The notes under the pieces were generated by a model. That model was not told where the DNA came from, searched no databases, and saw only the letters and a program-made list of their open reading frames with translations. Below are positions 43,410-52,345 of a DNA stretch of 64,000 nt, piece after piece. Where the stretch lies: NCBI RefSeq assembly GCF_040683095.1, contig NZ_JBFBCI010000012.1, forward strand, positions 92,357-156,356, written 5' to 3'. Numbering within the stretch: the stretch's first letter is position 1; the number at the start of each line of letters is the position of its first letter. The translations under genes and the position numbers were made by a program. The DNA comes from Sphaerisporangium sp040683095 (GTDB lineage: Bacteria; Actinomycetota; Actinomycetes; Streptosporangiales; Streptosporangiaceae).

Positions 43410-44957
43410 ATGCCCTCCGTCGCCAAGAGCCCTGCGTTCACAGCCGCCCACGCCCTGGCCTCCTGGGTAGGGGCCGGACGGGCGGTCACGCCATCGATGG
43501 CGATCAAACCGGCGCTGGTGCCCGACGCCGCACTGGCGCTCGGGGTGGCGTGTCCGGCCAAGGTCCGACGCCTCAGCGATGTGCCGGAGGTGCAGCGGGC
43601 TTGGCTGACCGCGGTGGCGGCAGGGTTGGTCACGATCGAGGGCTCGCGTGCCGTACGGGCCGAACCCGCGTCGGCGCCTGGCGCTGACGCCTGGTATGCG
43701 GCCTTGGAGCAGGTGGTCGCAGCGCAGGTCACTGACCCCTGCGAGGTGGACCCGCGGATCTGCTGCCTGGTCACGCTGGACCTGTTGGCGGAGGAGGCAC
43801 GGCCGCTGGGCCAGGCGCTGCGCGAGGCGGTGGAGCATGAGATGCGGCAGCGTGGTGATTGGGACTGGCGCTTCATCAGGCTGGCCGACCGGCATCCCGT
43901 CGACCACCTGCTGACGATCCTGGTCGCACTTGGTGCGGTCGACGACCGGTTGATGGTCACGGAGTTGGGCGAACACGCTCGCAAAGAGCTGGCGGAACGG
44001 TTGCCGCTGCCGATCACCGCGGACCTGAGCGCGGCGGAGGTACTGCACCGGATCGCTACCGCCCCGCCGGAGGAGGTGCCGGACCTGCTGTGGCGGTGGC
44101 GGATCGAGGATCCCGAACCGGGCTCACGCAGGGTGTCTGATCGGCTCCCCGAACTGTTGCGGGCCGCGGCTGAGGCGGCCCCTGCCGGACGGCTTAGTGT
44201 TGTCGAGGCCATGGCTGAGCGCGGTGATGCCGAGGTGTTGTGGCAGGCGGTGCATGACCTGCCTCTGCTGGGGCCGCATGCCCGCTGGTGGCTGGATGCG
44301 GAGATTGAAGGGGATCGGGCGTGGCGGGCGGTCGACTACGCGCTTGCGGCGCTTGATCGCTATGGGGTGATTGACGCTCGGTATGTCCTGCTGGACATGA
44401 TGGGCGGCGACCTCCATGAAGGAGTCGGGGGCAGCAGGCACCCAGAAGCGGGTCGGCTCCTGGCCGTCCTGCCACGGACGGCACCGGCGATTCCTGGCTA
44501 CCAGCTGAAGATCTCCGTCGCCGGGGTGTGGCGACGGGTCCTGGTTCCGGAGAACTACTCGCTGGGTGATCTGCACCAGATCATCCGGAGGCTGTTCGGC
44601 TGGTCGGATGACCACCTACATGTGTTCAGGGTCGGCAAGCGCCGCTTCAGCGACCCCTTCCGGCCGTTGGAGGAGTGCGGGGATGAAGACCTATGCCGGT
44701 TGAACCGGGTGCTGCCCGCACCTCGATCGGTGCTGCGGTACACCTACGATCTCGGTGATTGCTGGGAGCACGAGATTCTCCTGGAGAGGGTGGTCGCCGA
44801 GGAACTCGCTGCCCCGGTCTGTGTGGGCGGCCGCGGCGACAACCCGATCGAGGACTACAACCCGGAGTACCCCGAAGAGCCGGTGCCCTTCGACCGGGAT
44901 GCCATCAATCGGGCGCTGGCAAGACGGACTCTGGCGGGTGAGGGCGATGACGAGTGA
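43410..44957 (+). CDS. Plasmid pRiA4b ORF-3-like (PRiA4_ORF3) family protein
   Basis: A 515-residue protein. The C-terminal domain of about 150 residues (YQLKISVAGVWRRVLVPENYSLGDLHQIIRRLFGWSDDHLHVF, then RYTYDLGDCWEHEILLE and CVGGRGDNPIEDYN) matches PRiA4_ORF3 (PF07929), a domain named from a plasmid ORF and common near transposons. The N-terminal 330 residues are alpha-helical and unassigned. ATG 43410 is divergent from rtcB across 218 bases. Confidence 0.85.
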   Translation: MPSVAKSPAFTAAHALASWVGAGRAVTPSMAIKPALVPDAALALGVACPAKVRRLSDVPEVQRAWLTAVAAGLVTIEGSRAVRAEPASAPGADAWYAALEQVVAAQVTDPCEVDPRICCLVTLDLLAEEARPLGQALREAVEHEMRQRGDWDWRFIRLADRHPVDHLLTILVALGAVDDRLMVTELGEHARKELAERLPLPITADLSAAEVLHRIATAPPEEVPDLLWRWRIEDPEPGSRRVSDRLPELLRAAAEAAPAGRLSVVEAMAERGDAEVLWQAVHDLPLLGPHARWWLDAEIEGDRAWRAVDYALAALDRYGVIDARYVLLDMMGGDLHEGVGGSRHPEAGRLLAVLPRTAPAIPGYQLKISVAGVWRRVLVPENYSLGDLHQIIRRLFGWSDDHLHVFRVGKRRFSDPFRPLEECGDEDLCRLNRVLPAPRSVLRYTYDLGDCWEHEILLERVVAEELAAPVCVGGRGDNPIEDYNPEYPEEPVPFDRDAINRALARRTLAGEGDDE

Positions 44958-44982
44958 CGAGGCACTGACCCAGACGCTCGGC

Positions 44983-45946
44983 TCAGGCTTCCGGTAGGCC
45001 CTGCAACGCCTCTTGCGCTCGGGTCCGCACGAGTTCGTCGCCCGTCTGCTCGATCACCGAATTCAGGAGGTCTCGGGCGATGTCGGGACGCTTCCCGCTT
45101 GTGGCGGACGTGAGCAGTATCTGGACGACATGCCAGGGCGCCTGCGCGCCGAGCTCGGGGAAATGGGTGAGCCTTCCGGCGGCCAGGGCGGCACACGCCC
45201 GCCACGCCTGCGGTATCGGCGTACCAGGACATCCGGGCGGCGCGGTAGTCGGACTGCACCTCACGCAGCACATGGTCGACCAGGCCCGCGTCCAGAGCGA
45301 CGTCGGCGCGGCGCAGCAGCTCGATCATGAGCTCGGCGTCGGGTACTCCGTAATTGGACATCAGGCACGTGATCTCGGCGAAGTCGCGCCAGAACGTCTC
45401 CGGATCCAGGCCTGTCTGGGGCCACGGCGTACCCGCATACTTGTCCAGCGCACCTTCCACGATCATGCTGACGCGGCCGTAGGAGTCGTCGCAGTTGGCC
45501 TGCGCCTCGTGAAGGAGCGTGAGCGCGGCCCGTCGTGCCGCGATCGTCACCGCCAGGTCGTCGCGCTCCTGCTTTGCGGCGAGGGTGACGATGTCGTCGG
45601 CCAGATCGCCCGCAAGCCAACCGTCCTCGGCATACCGCCAGGCGGCTACATCGACAGCGGCGTCAAGAAGCCGGTAGACCGGGTCCGGTGAGACGGGGAA
45701 CCTCTCCCACCAGCCCGACATGGCCCGGCGGGTCAGCCGTGAGGACGGCAGGTCGCGCATCGGCTGGGTCACCGCGTACCGCTGCAGACTCGTCGACTTG
45801 ATCAGCTTGTTGCGGGCCTTGGTCGCCGTCCTCTTGTCAGGACGACCGATCAACGCGGCGGAAGAGCGCGGGGGTCTGCTCGGGCACGGCTCAGAGCGTA
45901 TCGCGGCCAGCCTCTCAACGAGGTGCGACGTGCCGCGGTCGACCAC
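44983..45946 (-). pseudogene. Conserved hypothetical protein broken by a frameshift
   Basis: The N-terminal part (SGWWERFPVSPDPVYRLLDAAVDVAAW, ETFWRDFAEITCLMSNYGVP, LVDHVLREVQSDYRAARMSWY) is in one frame. The C-terminal part (AWRACAALAAGRLTHFPELGAQAPWHVVQIL, ending ALQGLPEA at 44983) is in another. The switch lies near 45225 (YADT then PQAWRAC), which a one-base indel explains. It is an alpha-helical protein of unknown family. The start between 45946 and about 45770 is uncertain. Confidence 0.55.
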
Positions 45947-46057
45947 CGCTCAAGTGCCGCAACCGTGGGCACCGGCCATGTCGCGTTGCCGGCGTAGAAC
46001 GGTTTCCGGGCGGACGAAGGGCCGGATCCCCGTGCAGGACCGCCGGCCTGATCCGGG

Positions 46058-46594
46058 CTAGAAGGTGATCATCACCGAGTGGCACTTGCGGGTGTTGCGG
46101 ATGGTCAGATGGCCGTAGGGCAGTTCGCCGGTGATGTGGATGTGCAGCCCGCCCGGACGTGGCCGGGCCGCGGCCTTGCAGGTCACGCGGCCCCAGTCGG
46201 CGTGTACTCCGTTGGTGTTCGCACTCGCGCCGGCGGGCAGGATGATCGTGGCGTGACCGTAGGTGAGCCAGAGCTCGATGTCGACCCGCGCGTGCGGGAT
46301 GTGGGCGCGGGACAGGTCGAGCCGCACCCTGCCGTACTCGGAGTCGACCCGCAGCCGGCGCGGGACCTGCCAGTCGCCCGTCCGGGTGAGGCGCCCGCCG
46401 ATGGACCACAGCCGGACCGTCTCGTCCGGCAGGTCGGCGACGACCGGCTGCAGTTCGTGCGCGGAGGTGGCGGTGAGCGCCCGTTCGAGCCGAAGTTCCA
46501 GCTCGGTGGAGCTGAGCCGACCGTCCGCGTATGCCTGCTGGACCAGCTCCACCGCCCTGTCCCGATCGCGGTCGCAGACCGGTGCCTGGTTCAT
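46058..46594 (-). CDS. DUF1707 (SHOCT-like) domain protein
   Basis: A 178-residue protein beginning MNQAPVCDRDRDRAVELVQQAYADGRLSSTELELRLERALTA, the DUF1707 helical module of actinobacteria. Then come beta-rich repeats (LRVDSEYGRVRLDLSRAHI, WLTYGHATIILPAG, GELPYGHLTI) like DUF2154/DUF4097 sheets. The ATG at 46594 overlaps the stop of the truncated ABC ATPase ORF (46591). It is a predicted cytoplasmic or membrane-associated protein of unknown role. Confidence 0.75.
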   Translation of the reverse strand: MNQAPVCDRDRDRAVELVQQAYADGRLSSTELELRLERALTATSAHELQPVVADLPDETVRLWSIGGRLTRTGDWQVPRRLRVDSEYGRVRLDLSRAHIPHARVDIELWLTYGHATIILPAGASANTNGVHADWGRVTCKAAARPRPGGLHIHITGELPYGHLTIRNTRKCHSVMITF

Positions 46595-46848
46595 CGGCTC
46601 ACCGCCTCGCCGATGTGGGCGCGTAGCCGGCTCGGGTCCCGGACGACGTCGAACCCGGCGACGCTGGCGTGCCCGGCGTCCGGTACGAGCAGCGTGGTGA
46701 GGATGCGCACGGTGGTTGTCTTTCCGGCGCCGTTCGGGCCGAGCAGCCCCAGCACCGTCCCCTCGGGGACGCGTAACTCCATGCCGTCGAGGGCGGTGAC
46801 GGCGCCGTACTTCTTGACCAGGCCCTCGGCCACGATCGCATCTGGCAT
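46591..46848 (-). pseudogene. DrrA-type ABC ATPase truncated after Walker A
   Basis: Eighty-five residues: IVAEGLVKKYGAVTALDGMELRVPEG then Walker A LLGPNGAGKTTTVRIL and HASVAGFDVVRDPSRLRAHIGEAVSR. The family is about 310 residues; the signature, Walker B and H-loop are absent. The stop overlaps the DUF1707 start. A clean deletion appears to have removed the rest of this gene and its permease partner and joined the stub to the next gene. It could not hydrolyse ATP. Confidence 0.8.
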
Positions 46849-46866
46849 GAGAAATCTCCTTGGTGG

Positions 46867-47805
46867 TCAGGAACGGTGGACGAGGATGTCGCCGTGGGTG
46901 GTGTGGGCCCGCACCTCGACGGTCCGATCTCTTCCACCGGGGACGTCGCTGGGGTCGAGGGAGACATCCACGGTGCCGTACGTGGAGCTCACGTCCAGCC
47001 AGGCGGCGGTGCCTTCGCGGATGCCGACGTCCAGCCCGCCGCCGTTGGTCTCCAGGACGACCGAGCCGCAGGTCACCTCGCCGATCTGCAGGCTTGCGTA
47101 CGCGGTCTTGGCGGTGACGCCGGCCAGGGCGCGGTCCACGGTGAGGTCGCCGTGCGCGCTGTTCAGCCGCAGCTCGCCGGTCACCTCGCGGATGCGGACG
47201 CTCCCGTGGGCGGTCTTGACGGCGGCGGTGCCGTCGATCCGGCCGATGAGGATGCCGCCGTGCGTCGTGGTCACCTCGGCGTGACCGGACGCGCGGGTGA
47301 CCGAGATGTCGCCGTGGGTGCTCTTCAGCCGCAGCATGCCGGCCTGCTCGACGCGAATGGCGCCGTAGGACGTGGTACACGCCACCTCGCCGAGCGGACC
47401 CCGGCAGCGCAGGCTCCCCGCCGACGTGACGTCGACGCGGGAACCCGCCGGCAGGCCGACCGTCACCTCGACCGAGCCCGGGCCGAGCAGCAGCGAACGC
47501 GCCCAGCTCGCGGGCGACTCCACGAGCCTGCCAAGCGACAGCCCCCAGCCGGCGGTCGAACCGGGCTGCTCGTTCTCGCCCCGCACCACGAGCCTGCCGT
47601 CGGCGTACTCGACCTCGGTGCGCTCGGCGGTCCGCACGTCGGCGTCATTGTGCTCGTCGGTCGGACGGATCTCGACGACGGTGTCGGCGCGGGCGCTCGC
47701 CTCGACCTGGATGGTGGCGTGCGCCATGGCGAAAATGGCGGAGATCGGTTCGGGAGTGTCGAAGGTCGGCATTCCGCTTCCCTTGTCGTGGGTTGGCGTG
47801 GACAT
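46867..47805 (-). CDS. DUF4097 family beta-strand repeat protein
   Basis: A 312-residue beta-helix-like protein. The repeated pattern of roughly 20 residues, each with a [ST].G.[IV].V core (for example LKSTHGDISVTRASGHAEV, TTHGGILIGRIDG, TAHGSVRIREVTG), is the DUF4097 (adhesin-like) signature. No signal peptide is present. It overlaps the ribbon-helix-helix gene upstream by one base and precedes the ABC stub. In actinomycetes this trio usually forms an operon with DrrA/DrrB-type exporters. Function unknown. Confidence 0.85.
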   Translation of the reverse strand: MSTPTHDKGSGMPTFDTPEPISAIFAMAHATIQVEASARADTVVEIRPTDEHNDADVRTAERTEVEYADGRLVVRGENEQPGSTAGWGLSLGRLVESPASWARSLLLGPGSVEVTVGLPAGSRVDVTSAGSLRCRGPLGEVACTTSYGAIRVEQAGMLRLKSTHGDISVTRASGHAEVTTTHGGILIGRIDGTAAVKTAHGSVRIREVTGELRLNSAHGDLTVDRALAGVTAKTAYASLQIGEVTCGSVVLETNGGGLDVGIREGTAAWLDVSSTYGTVDVSLDPSDVPGGRDRTVEVRAHTTHGDILVHRS

Positions 47806-48311
47806 CAGCGCACCCAGCCGCTGTAACGGTTGCCGGTCTGCTGAGGTGGACGCCTGCCGGAGCGGCGGGCGGCGTCGCCGGGGTCTAGCGCGGCCGAGAC
47901 GGCGCGCACCAGCCAGGCGTTGACCGACAGCCCATCGCGGGCGGCCGCCTCGTCGATGCGCGGCTTGAGGTGCTCGGGAACTCGCAGGGAGATGCGGGAC
48001 GTGCCTCCGTCGTCGACGTCCGGGGGCGGCGGCGCGGACGGCCTTTGCTCCTCGTACGTCTGGGCGGTCGGTGGCGGGGTCACGACGAAGGCGGGGTCGC
48101 GGCCGCGCAGGCGCACCTCGACCGAGCCCGGTGCGAGGTCCTGGGTGATCTCGTCGGCGGCGGCCGACAGGGCTTCGAGCAGCACGAGCCGGGTGGCCGA
48201 CTCAAGCGTCGCGGCAAGTCGCTCCGCCAGCGCGCGAGCTTCTTCGCCGCCCGCGCCCGCGGCGATCGCGAGCTCGCGGCGAAGGTGATCGACATACGAC
48301 GCAAGGTCCAT
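47805..48311 (-). CDS. HicB-like ribbon-helix-helix protein
   Basis: A 168-residue protein. An N-terminal helical part (ELAIAAGAGGEEARALAERLAATLESATRLVLLEAL) and a variable Pro-rich linker precede the C-terminal RHH motif SRISLRVPEHLKPRIDEAAARDGLSVNAWLVRAVSAAL, which matches HicB-type or CopG-type DNA-binding antitoxin modules. No HicA toxin is encoded nearby, so it is more likely an autoregulator of the DUF4097 operon. Confidence 0.75.
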   Translation of the reverse strand: MDLASYVDHLRRELAIAAGAGGEEARALAERLAATLESATRLVLLEALSAAADEITQDLAPGSVEVRLRGRDPAFVVTPPPTAQTYEEQRPSAPPPPDVDDGGTSRISLRVPEHLKPRIDEAAARDGLSVNAWLVRAVSAALDPGDAARRSGRRPPQQTGNRYSGWVR

Positions 48312-48589
48312 GACGCCAATATGGCATCATCGTGGCGTCACAACAAGCGGAAATCGGTCGTATCCTTGACGTCACTTAGGTGCCACGCACGTTCTGCCTG
48401 GTGGCGGTGCTCGTCGATCCGCAGGAGTCGTCCACACGTTCGGGATCCCGCTGGACGCCTCTTCGAGGACGTGCCGGTGGAGGCGGAGCCTGGCGGACGG
48501 AGCACGCGAAGGCGGCGAGGGCGGGGCCGGATGCTCAGTGAGGCGGCGCCGTGGCGGAGGTCGTGGAGCCGGTGCTGTGTCCGCGGCCG
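48312..48589. other. Intergenic region upstream of the RHH/DUF4097 operon
   Basis: Contains the promoter side of the RHH operon: near 48315-48375 the sequence is locally less GC-rich. TGACGCCAATATGGCATCATCGTGGCGTCA-like words include a TGACG(CC) and GGCGTCA inverted pair (about 48311-48340), a possible operator for the RHH protein. No gene is supported. Confidence 0.4.
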
Positions 48590-49438
48590 TCAGCTGCGGC
48601 CGGCTCGTTCCAGCGCCGCTCGACGCATGGGTGGGACGCGATATTTCGGCGGTAGAGCCGCCCGGACCAGAAGCCGGGTTCCCCGGGCCGACAGTCCGGC
48701 GATGACGTCGGTCGCCGGACCGCCCCGACCGCCGTAGAGTCGGCGGGCCCACGGCGGTAGGAGGCCGGCGGCGGTCGCGGCCAGGACCCGGTAGAGCCCG
48801 CGCGATGGACCGCTGGCGAGCGCGCGCCGAAGAGCCGGTCTGTTCCATTCCGCGGGCACGGACGGGCAGGTGGCCAGGAAGGCCGCGATGTCGGCTGCTT
48901 CCGTCGTCAGGCTCAGTTGCGAACGAACGGCCTCATAGTAGGCCGCCACATCCGCCGCGGTGCCGGGGACCGAGGCGGGGTCGAGGCCGATCAGCGCGGC
49001 GCTCCGGCGCTGTTCGGTGTAGTAACGGTCGACCTCGGCGTCGGTCAGCCGGAGGCCGGCGCGGCGAACCGTGGTCACGAACGACTCGACCTCGGTCACG
49101 TGGACCCAGCGCAGCAGGTCGGGCTCGTCGATATGGAACACCTCGCCGGTACGCGGGTCCGTTGCCCGCATCTCGGCGTGCAGGCGCCGGACCCGGCTCG
49201 CGGCGGCCTCCGCCTCGGCGGTCGTGCCGTACAGGATGGTTCGCAGGTAGACCCAGGTGCGAATGAGCCGGCGCCACGGGTCGGTCTGATACGAGGAGTT
49301 CTGCGCGACCCCCGCGACCGCACGCGGATGCAGCGCCTGCAGGTACAGGCTGCGCAAGCCGCCCAGCGCGACGATCGGCTCGCCGAAGACCTTCCAGCTC
49401 ACCGAGTCGGGCCCGAACACACCTATGTCACGGTTCAT
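48590..49438 (-). CDS. Oxygenase MpaB family protein (DUF2236)
   Basis: A 282-residue protein of the DUF2236/MpaB/latex-clearing fold. Motifs are SWKVFGEPIVALGGLRSLYLQALHPRAVAGVAQNSSY, DPWRRLIRTWVYLRTILYGTT, and LLRWVHVTEVESFV with the heme-pocket-type residues. The family includes oxygenases that cleave or modify polyprenoid chains. ATG 49438 is divergent from ubiA, with overlapping 5' regions, which hints at a shared prenyl-related role (inference). Confidence 0.83.
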   Translation of the reverse strand: MNRDIGVFGPDSVSWKVFGEPIVALGGLRSLYLQALHPRAVAGVAQNSSYQTDPWRRLIRTWVYLRTILYGTTAEAEAAASRVRRLHAEMRATDPRTGEVFHIDEPDLLRWVHVTEVESFVTTVRRAGLRLTDAEVDRYYTEQRRSAALIGLDPASVPGTAADVAAYYEAVRSQLSLTTEAADIAAFLATCPSVPAEWNRPALRRALASGPSRGLYRVLAATAAGLLPPWARRLYGGRGGPATDVIAGLSARGTRLLVRAALPPKYRVPPMRRAALERAGRS

Positions 49439-49499
49439 GACAAATAGGCAATCCTTGCCGAGGCGCCATGGTGGGCAACGGGATCATTCATTGGTGGCG

Positions 49500-50372
49500 A
49501 TGATACATCGAGCGATCGTCCGGCTCGGCGCCTACGCGCGCTTGGTCCGGCTGGACAGGCCCATCGGTATCTGGCTGTTGATGTGGCCGGCAATGTGGGC
49601 GCTATGGCTGTCGTCCAACGGCGACCCGGACGAGCGCGTGTTCCTCGTGTTCGTTGCCGGGACGGTGCTGACACGTTCGGCGGGCTGTGCGATCAACGAC
49701 TTCGCGGATCGTCAGTACGACGGGCACGTGGCGCGCACCAAGGGCCGTCCCCTGGTCACCGGCGAGGTGAGGCCGGCCGAGGCGGTCGGGCTGTGTTGCG
49801 TCCTGGGCGTCGCAGCGCTCGGACTCGTATCCACGCTGAATCGGCAGACGCAGGTGCTGGCGCTGGCCGGCGGCGTGCTGCTGCTGACCTATCCGCTCAT
49901 GAAACGCTTCTTCCCGGCGCCGCAACTGTACCTCGGCGCTGCCTTCACCTGGTCGGTTCCCATGGCCTTCGCGGCGCACAACGGCGGAATGCCACGGGCG
50001 GCCTGGCTCCTGTTCGCCGCCGGGCTGCTGTGGACGGTGGCGTACGACACCATGTACGCGATGGTCGACCGCGACGACGACCGCGCCCTCGGCATCCGTT
50101 CGACCGCGATCCTGTTCGGCGACGCTGATCGCCTCGTCGTCGGCATCATGCAGGCGGCGATGCTGATCACCATCTGGCTGGCCGGACGGGAACTGCACCT
50201 CGGAGCGTGGCATGCGGGTGGCGTGACAGCCGCAGCCCTGTTCGCGTTGCACCAGCAGTTCCTCATTCGCCGGCGCGGTCGTACGGAATGTATGAAAGCG
50301 TTTGCGAACAACAACTACGTCGGCATGGTGATCTTCGCCGGTATCGCGCTCGAGTACCTCTTCCGGAGCTGA
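49500..50372 (+). CDS. ubiA: 4-hydroxybenzoate polyprenyltransferase, UbiA
   Basis: A 290-residue membrane enzyme that prenylates an aromatic acid. The first Asp-rich motif is SAGCAINDFADRQYDGHVARTKGRPL (NDxxDxxxD) and the second is TVAYDTMYAMVDRDDDRALGIRSTAILFG (DxxxD). Length equals that of proteobacterial UbiA, and the residues LDRPIGIWLLMWP and FFPAPQLYLGAAFTWSVPMAFAA are unusually close to gammaproteobacterial enzymes. Actinomycetes normally make menaquinone, not ubiquinone. ATG 49500 has GGTGG upstream. Confidence 0.88.
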   Translation: MIHRAIVRLGAYARLVRLDRPIGIWLLMWPAMWALWLSSNGDPDERVFLVFVAGTVLTRSAGCAINDFADRQYDGHVARTKGRPLVTGEVRPAEAVGLCCVLGVAALGLVSTLNRQTQVLALAGGVLLLTYPLMKRFFPAPQLYLGAAFTWSVPMAFAAHNGGMPRAAWLLFAAGLLWTVAYDTMYAMVDRDDDRALGIRSTAILFGDADRLVVGIMQAAMLITIWLAGRELHLGAWHAGGVTAAALFALHQQFLIRRRGRTECMKAFANNNYVGMVIFAGIALEYLFRS

Positions 50373-50437
50373 CGGCGGGAGCGTCGTCATCGGCCGGTGG
50401 CGCCGTCGATCTGCTCACGGAGGATGCGGCGTGTCGC

Positions 50438-51274
50438 TTACTCGCCATCGTCGAGAGCCGAGACATATGCGGCGGTAGCGTCATCAAAGGTCTTGCCACG
50501 AGGCCAGCGGCGCCCCTCCAGGTCAGAACGCTCGGCCTGCCGCACCCGGCCGATCAACTCACTAGGACCGGAGACGTCGGGCAGATCCAGCAACTGCCGC
50601 CACGTGGCCAACCCGAACCGGTCGACCAAGCGAGAAGCTCCATCGCTGAGTACGCCGCCGCGCGAACCTCGCCGGCAGGCATGGCGCCGGTCTGGGCCTG
50701 CTCTGCGGCCAGCGGGTCGACCGAGGCGACCCAGAAACCGTCGTCGCGGTTACGATGTCGGCGCATGGCCTCGACGTACTGGGCATGCGCCTGCTGATGT
50801 TCGGGACTGCCGCCGGGCAGCGCGTCCATGCGGGTTCGATAGCGCGCACCCACCTGGGCTTCCCGATCGTCACAGACGACCACCGGCTCGGGCGACCCGG
50901 CAACGTCCAGGACCAGGACGGAGTCCGCCAACACCAGCCACTCCAGCATCTCGCCCGTCCGGCGCAGCATGACCACGGTCGCCGAAGGCGAACCCGGCAT
51001 GGGTCAGATCACAGCTCAACGCATGCAGACCGGCCACCGTCTTGATCCCATCAGCCAGAATCTCCCCCAGCGTGCCGGCGCTTTGGGTCATCGACGCAAT
51101 GAGAGTGGAGCCGAGCGTGTGGGAGTACCAGGCCACGCCGTGACGGCAACCGCACTCCACTCCCGGCGGCGTTCCAGCGCCATCCAGCAACGCCACCGCA
51201 TTCGGTGAGGTCGCGATGAAGTCCTCGTTCAGGCGGCCGGGATACGCTGGCTCGGTCGCGAAGGTCAGACGCAC
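50438..51274 (-). pseudogene. PP2C-like protein gene with two frameshifts
   Basis: Three pieces in different frames reconstruct one protein. They are MRLTFATEPAYPGRLNEDFI to CDLTHAG (51274 to about 51000), SPSATVVMLRRTGEMLEWLVLADS to EVRAAAYS (to about 50645), and DGASRLVDRFGLATW to the stop at 50438. The opening NEDF and VALLDGAG are PP2C metal-site-like motifs. The breaks are a one-base insertion near 50997 and an indel near 50643. It forms a pair with the HTH gene upstream in other actinomycetes (inference). Confidence 0.65.
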
Positions 51275-51286
51275 GTCGCGTAACCC

Positions 51287-52129
51287 CTAGTCCTCGTCGT
51301 GGCGGTACAGCGGACTGATCAGCTCAGCCTTCACCGGCTCCCCGTTGTCGGGGTCGTACTCCACCCCCACCACCGTGGAGAACCGCTGGTCCCCCACCTG
51401 CCCCCACAGCGTCGCCGTCTCGTTCGCGAGCAAGTGAATCACCCCCAGCGACCCATTCGGATGGATCCCCGCGATGATCAAAAGCGTGCCCGCACCGTCC
51501 GGCCGAGGCAGCCGCCCCAGGTAAGCCGAATCGGTCGGGCGAGGTGGGTCGGTCTGCGTGCCAGACCGATACACGGTCCGCGTGCGGGTATCGCGCAGCA
51601 ACCATCCCTTGTCATCGCGGTCCCACCGGATCACCGGATCCTTGTCGTAGCACTCACGCACGGCCGCGGACATGCGGGGACCGCAGATGACCAGCAGCCC
51701 GGGACGGTTGAGGTCGATGTCCCCGTCCACCGACACATTGTCGGAGCCGACACTGAGCCCATAGCCGCGAACGAGGTTCTCCAGGCGACTTCCGGCCCGC
51801 ATGTCATCCAACGCCACCACCGAGCGCCCGGTCGCAGGATCAAACCGCAGCGGAGTGACCACGGTGACCGCACTCGTACCGAAGAACGCCCCTTCCGGCG
51901 CAGGTCCGGTATGCCGGATCTGGTGAATACGGCCCCGGGTGAGGCCGGCGGCCTCGGCGATCTGGGCATAGGACATGCCTTGGGCATGCAGGTCCTGGAT
52001 CACCCTCCGGCGCAGCCGGGCCAGCTCGGTCACCTCCTGCTGGGCGGCGTTGAGCCGCTCGGTGGCCGCGCGCAACAGGACGAACGGGTCCTCGATCGCG
52101 GCGATACGCTCAAGCTCGCTGGATGGCAC
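51287..52129 (-). CDS. Sigma-like helix-turn-helix protein
   Basis: A 280-residue protein. The HTH is DLHAQGMSYAQIAEAAGLTRGRIHQIRH (about 48-75), preceded by a helical ERLNAAQQEVTELARLRRRVI. The C-terminal 180 residues (AFFGTSAVTVVTPLRF, RSVVALDDMRAGSRLENLVRG, LLVICGPRMSAAVREC) form a ligand-like domain with a late GAGTLLIIAGIHPNG segment. GTG 52129 is chosen: GAGAGGA is 8 bases upstream and it begins at SSELERIAAIEDPF. The longer frame to 52333 crosses CTAGAC operator repeats. Confidence 0.75.
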   Translation of the reverse strand: MPSSELERIAAIEDPFVLLRAATERLNAAQQEVTELARLRRRVIQDLHAQGMSYAQIAEAAGLTRGRIHQIRHTGPAPEGAFFGTSAVTVVTPLRFDPATGRSVVALDDMRAGSRLENLVRGYGLSVGSDNVSVDGDIDLNRPGLLVICGPRMSAAVRECYDKDPVIRWDRDDKGWLLRDTRTRTVYRSGTQTDPPRPTDSAYLGRLPRPDGAGTLLIIAGIHPNGSLGVIHLLANETATLWGQVGDQRFSTVVGVEYDPDNGEPVKAELISPLYRHDED

Positions 52130-52159
52130 GGCCGGTTCCTCTCGGTGATACTCCACCGA

Positions 52160-52206
52160 GTCTAGGCCCCTAGACGCTTTGTCGTCCATTCCCCTAGACA
52201 GTACGC
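52160..52206 (-). promoter_or_regulatory. CTAGAC operator cluster upstream of the sigma-like HTH gene
   Basis: GTCTAGGCCCCTAGAC (52160-52175) is an inverted repeat with 7-base perfect arms. A second half site, CCCCTAGAC, lies at about 52191-52199. A third CTAGA element, GTCTAGAGG, lies at about 52801, upstream of the neighbouring ATPase gene. The spacing and repetition suggest binding by one regulator, perhaps the adjacent HTH protein. Confidence 0.5.
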
Positions 52207-52345
52207 GTTTGAGCTGTTCACCGGCTTGAAGGCTTACCGCCCTTATGTTCCACCTGCGATTAGGCACGCCCCGCGGGCTCACTACAGACCCCGCCGACCG
52301 CTCCACAGCGAACAAGGGCCACGCTCGCAGCACGAGGGCAGCAGA

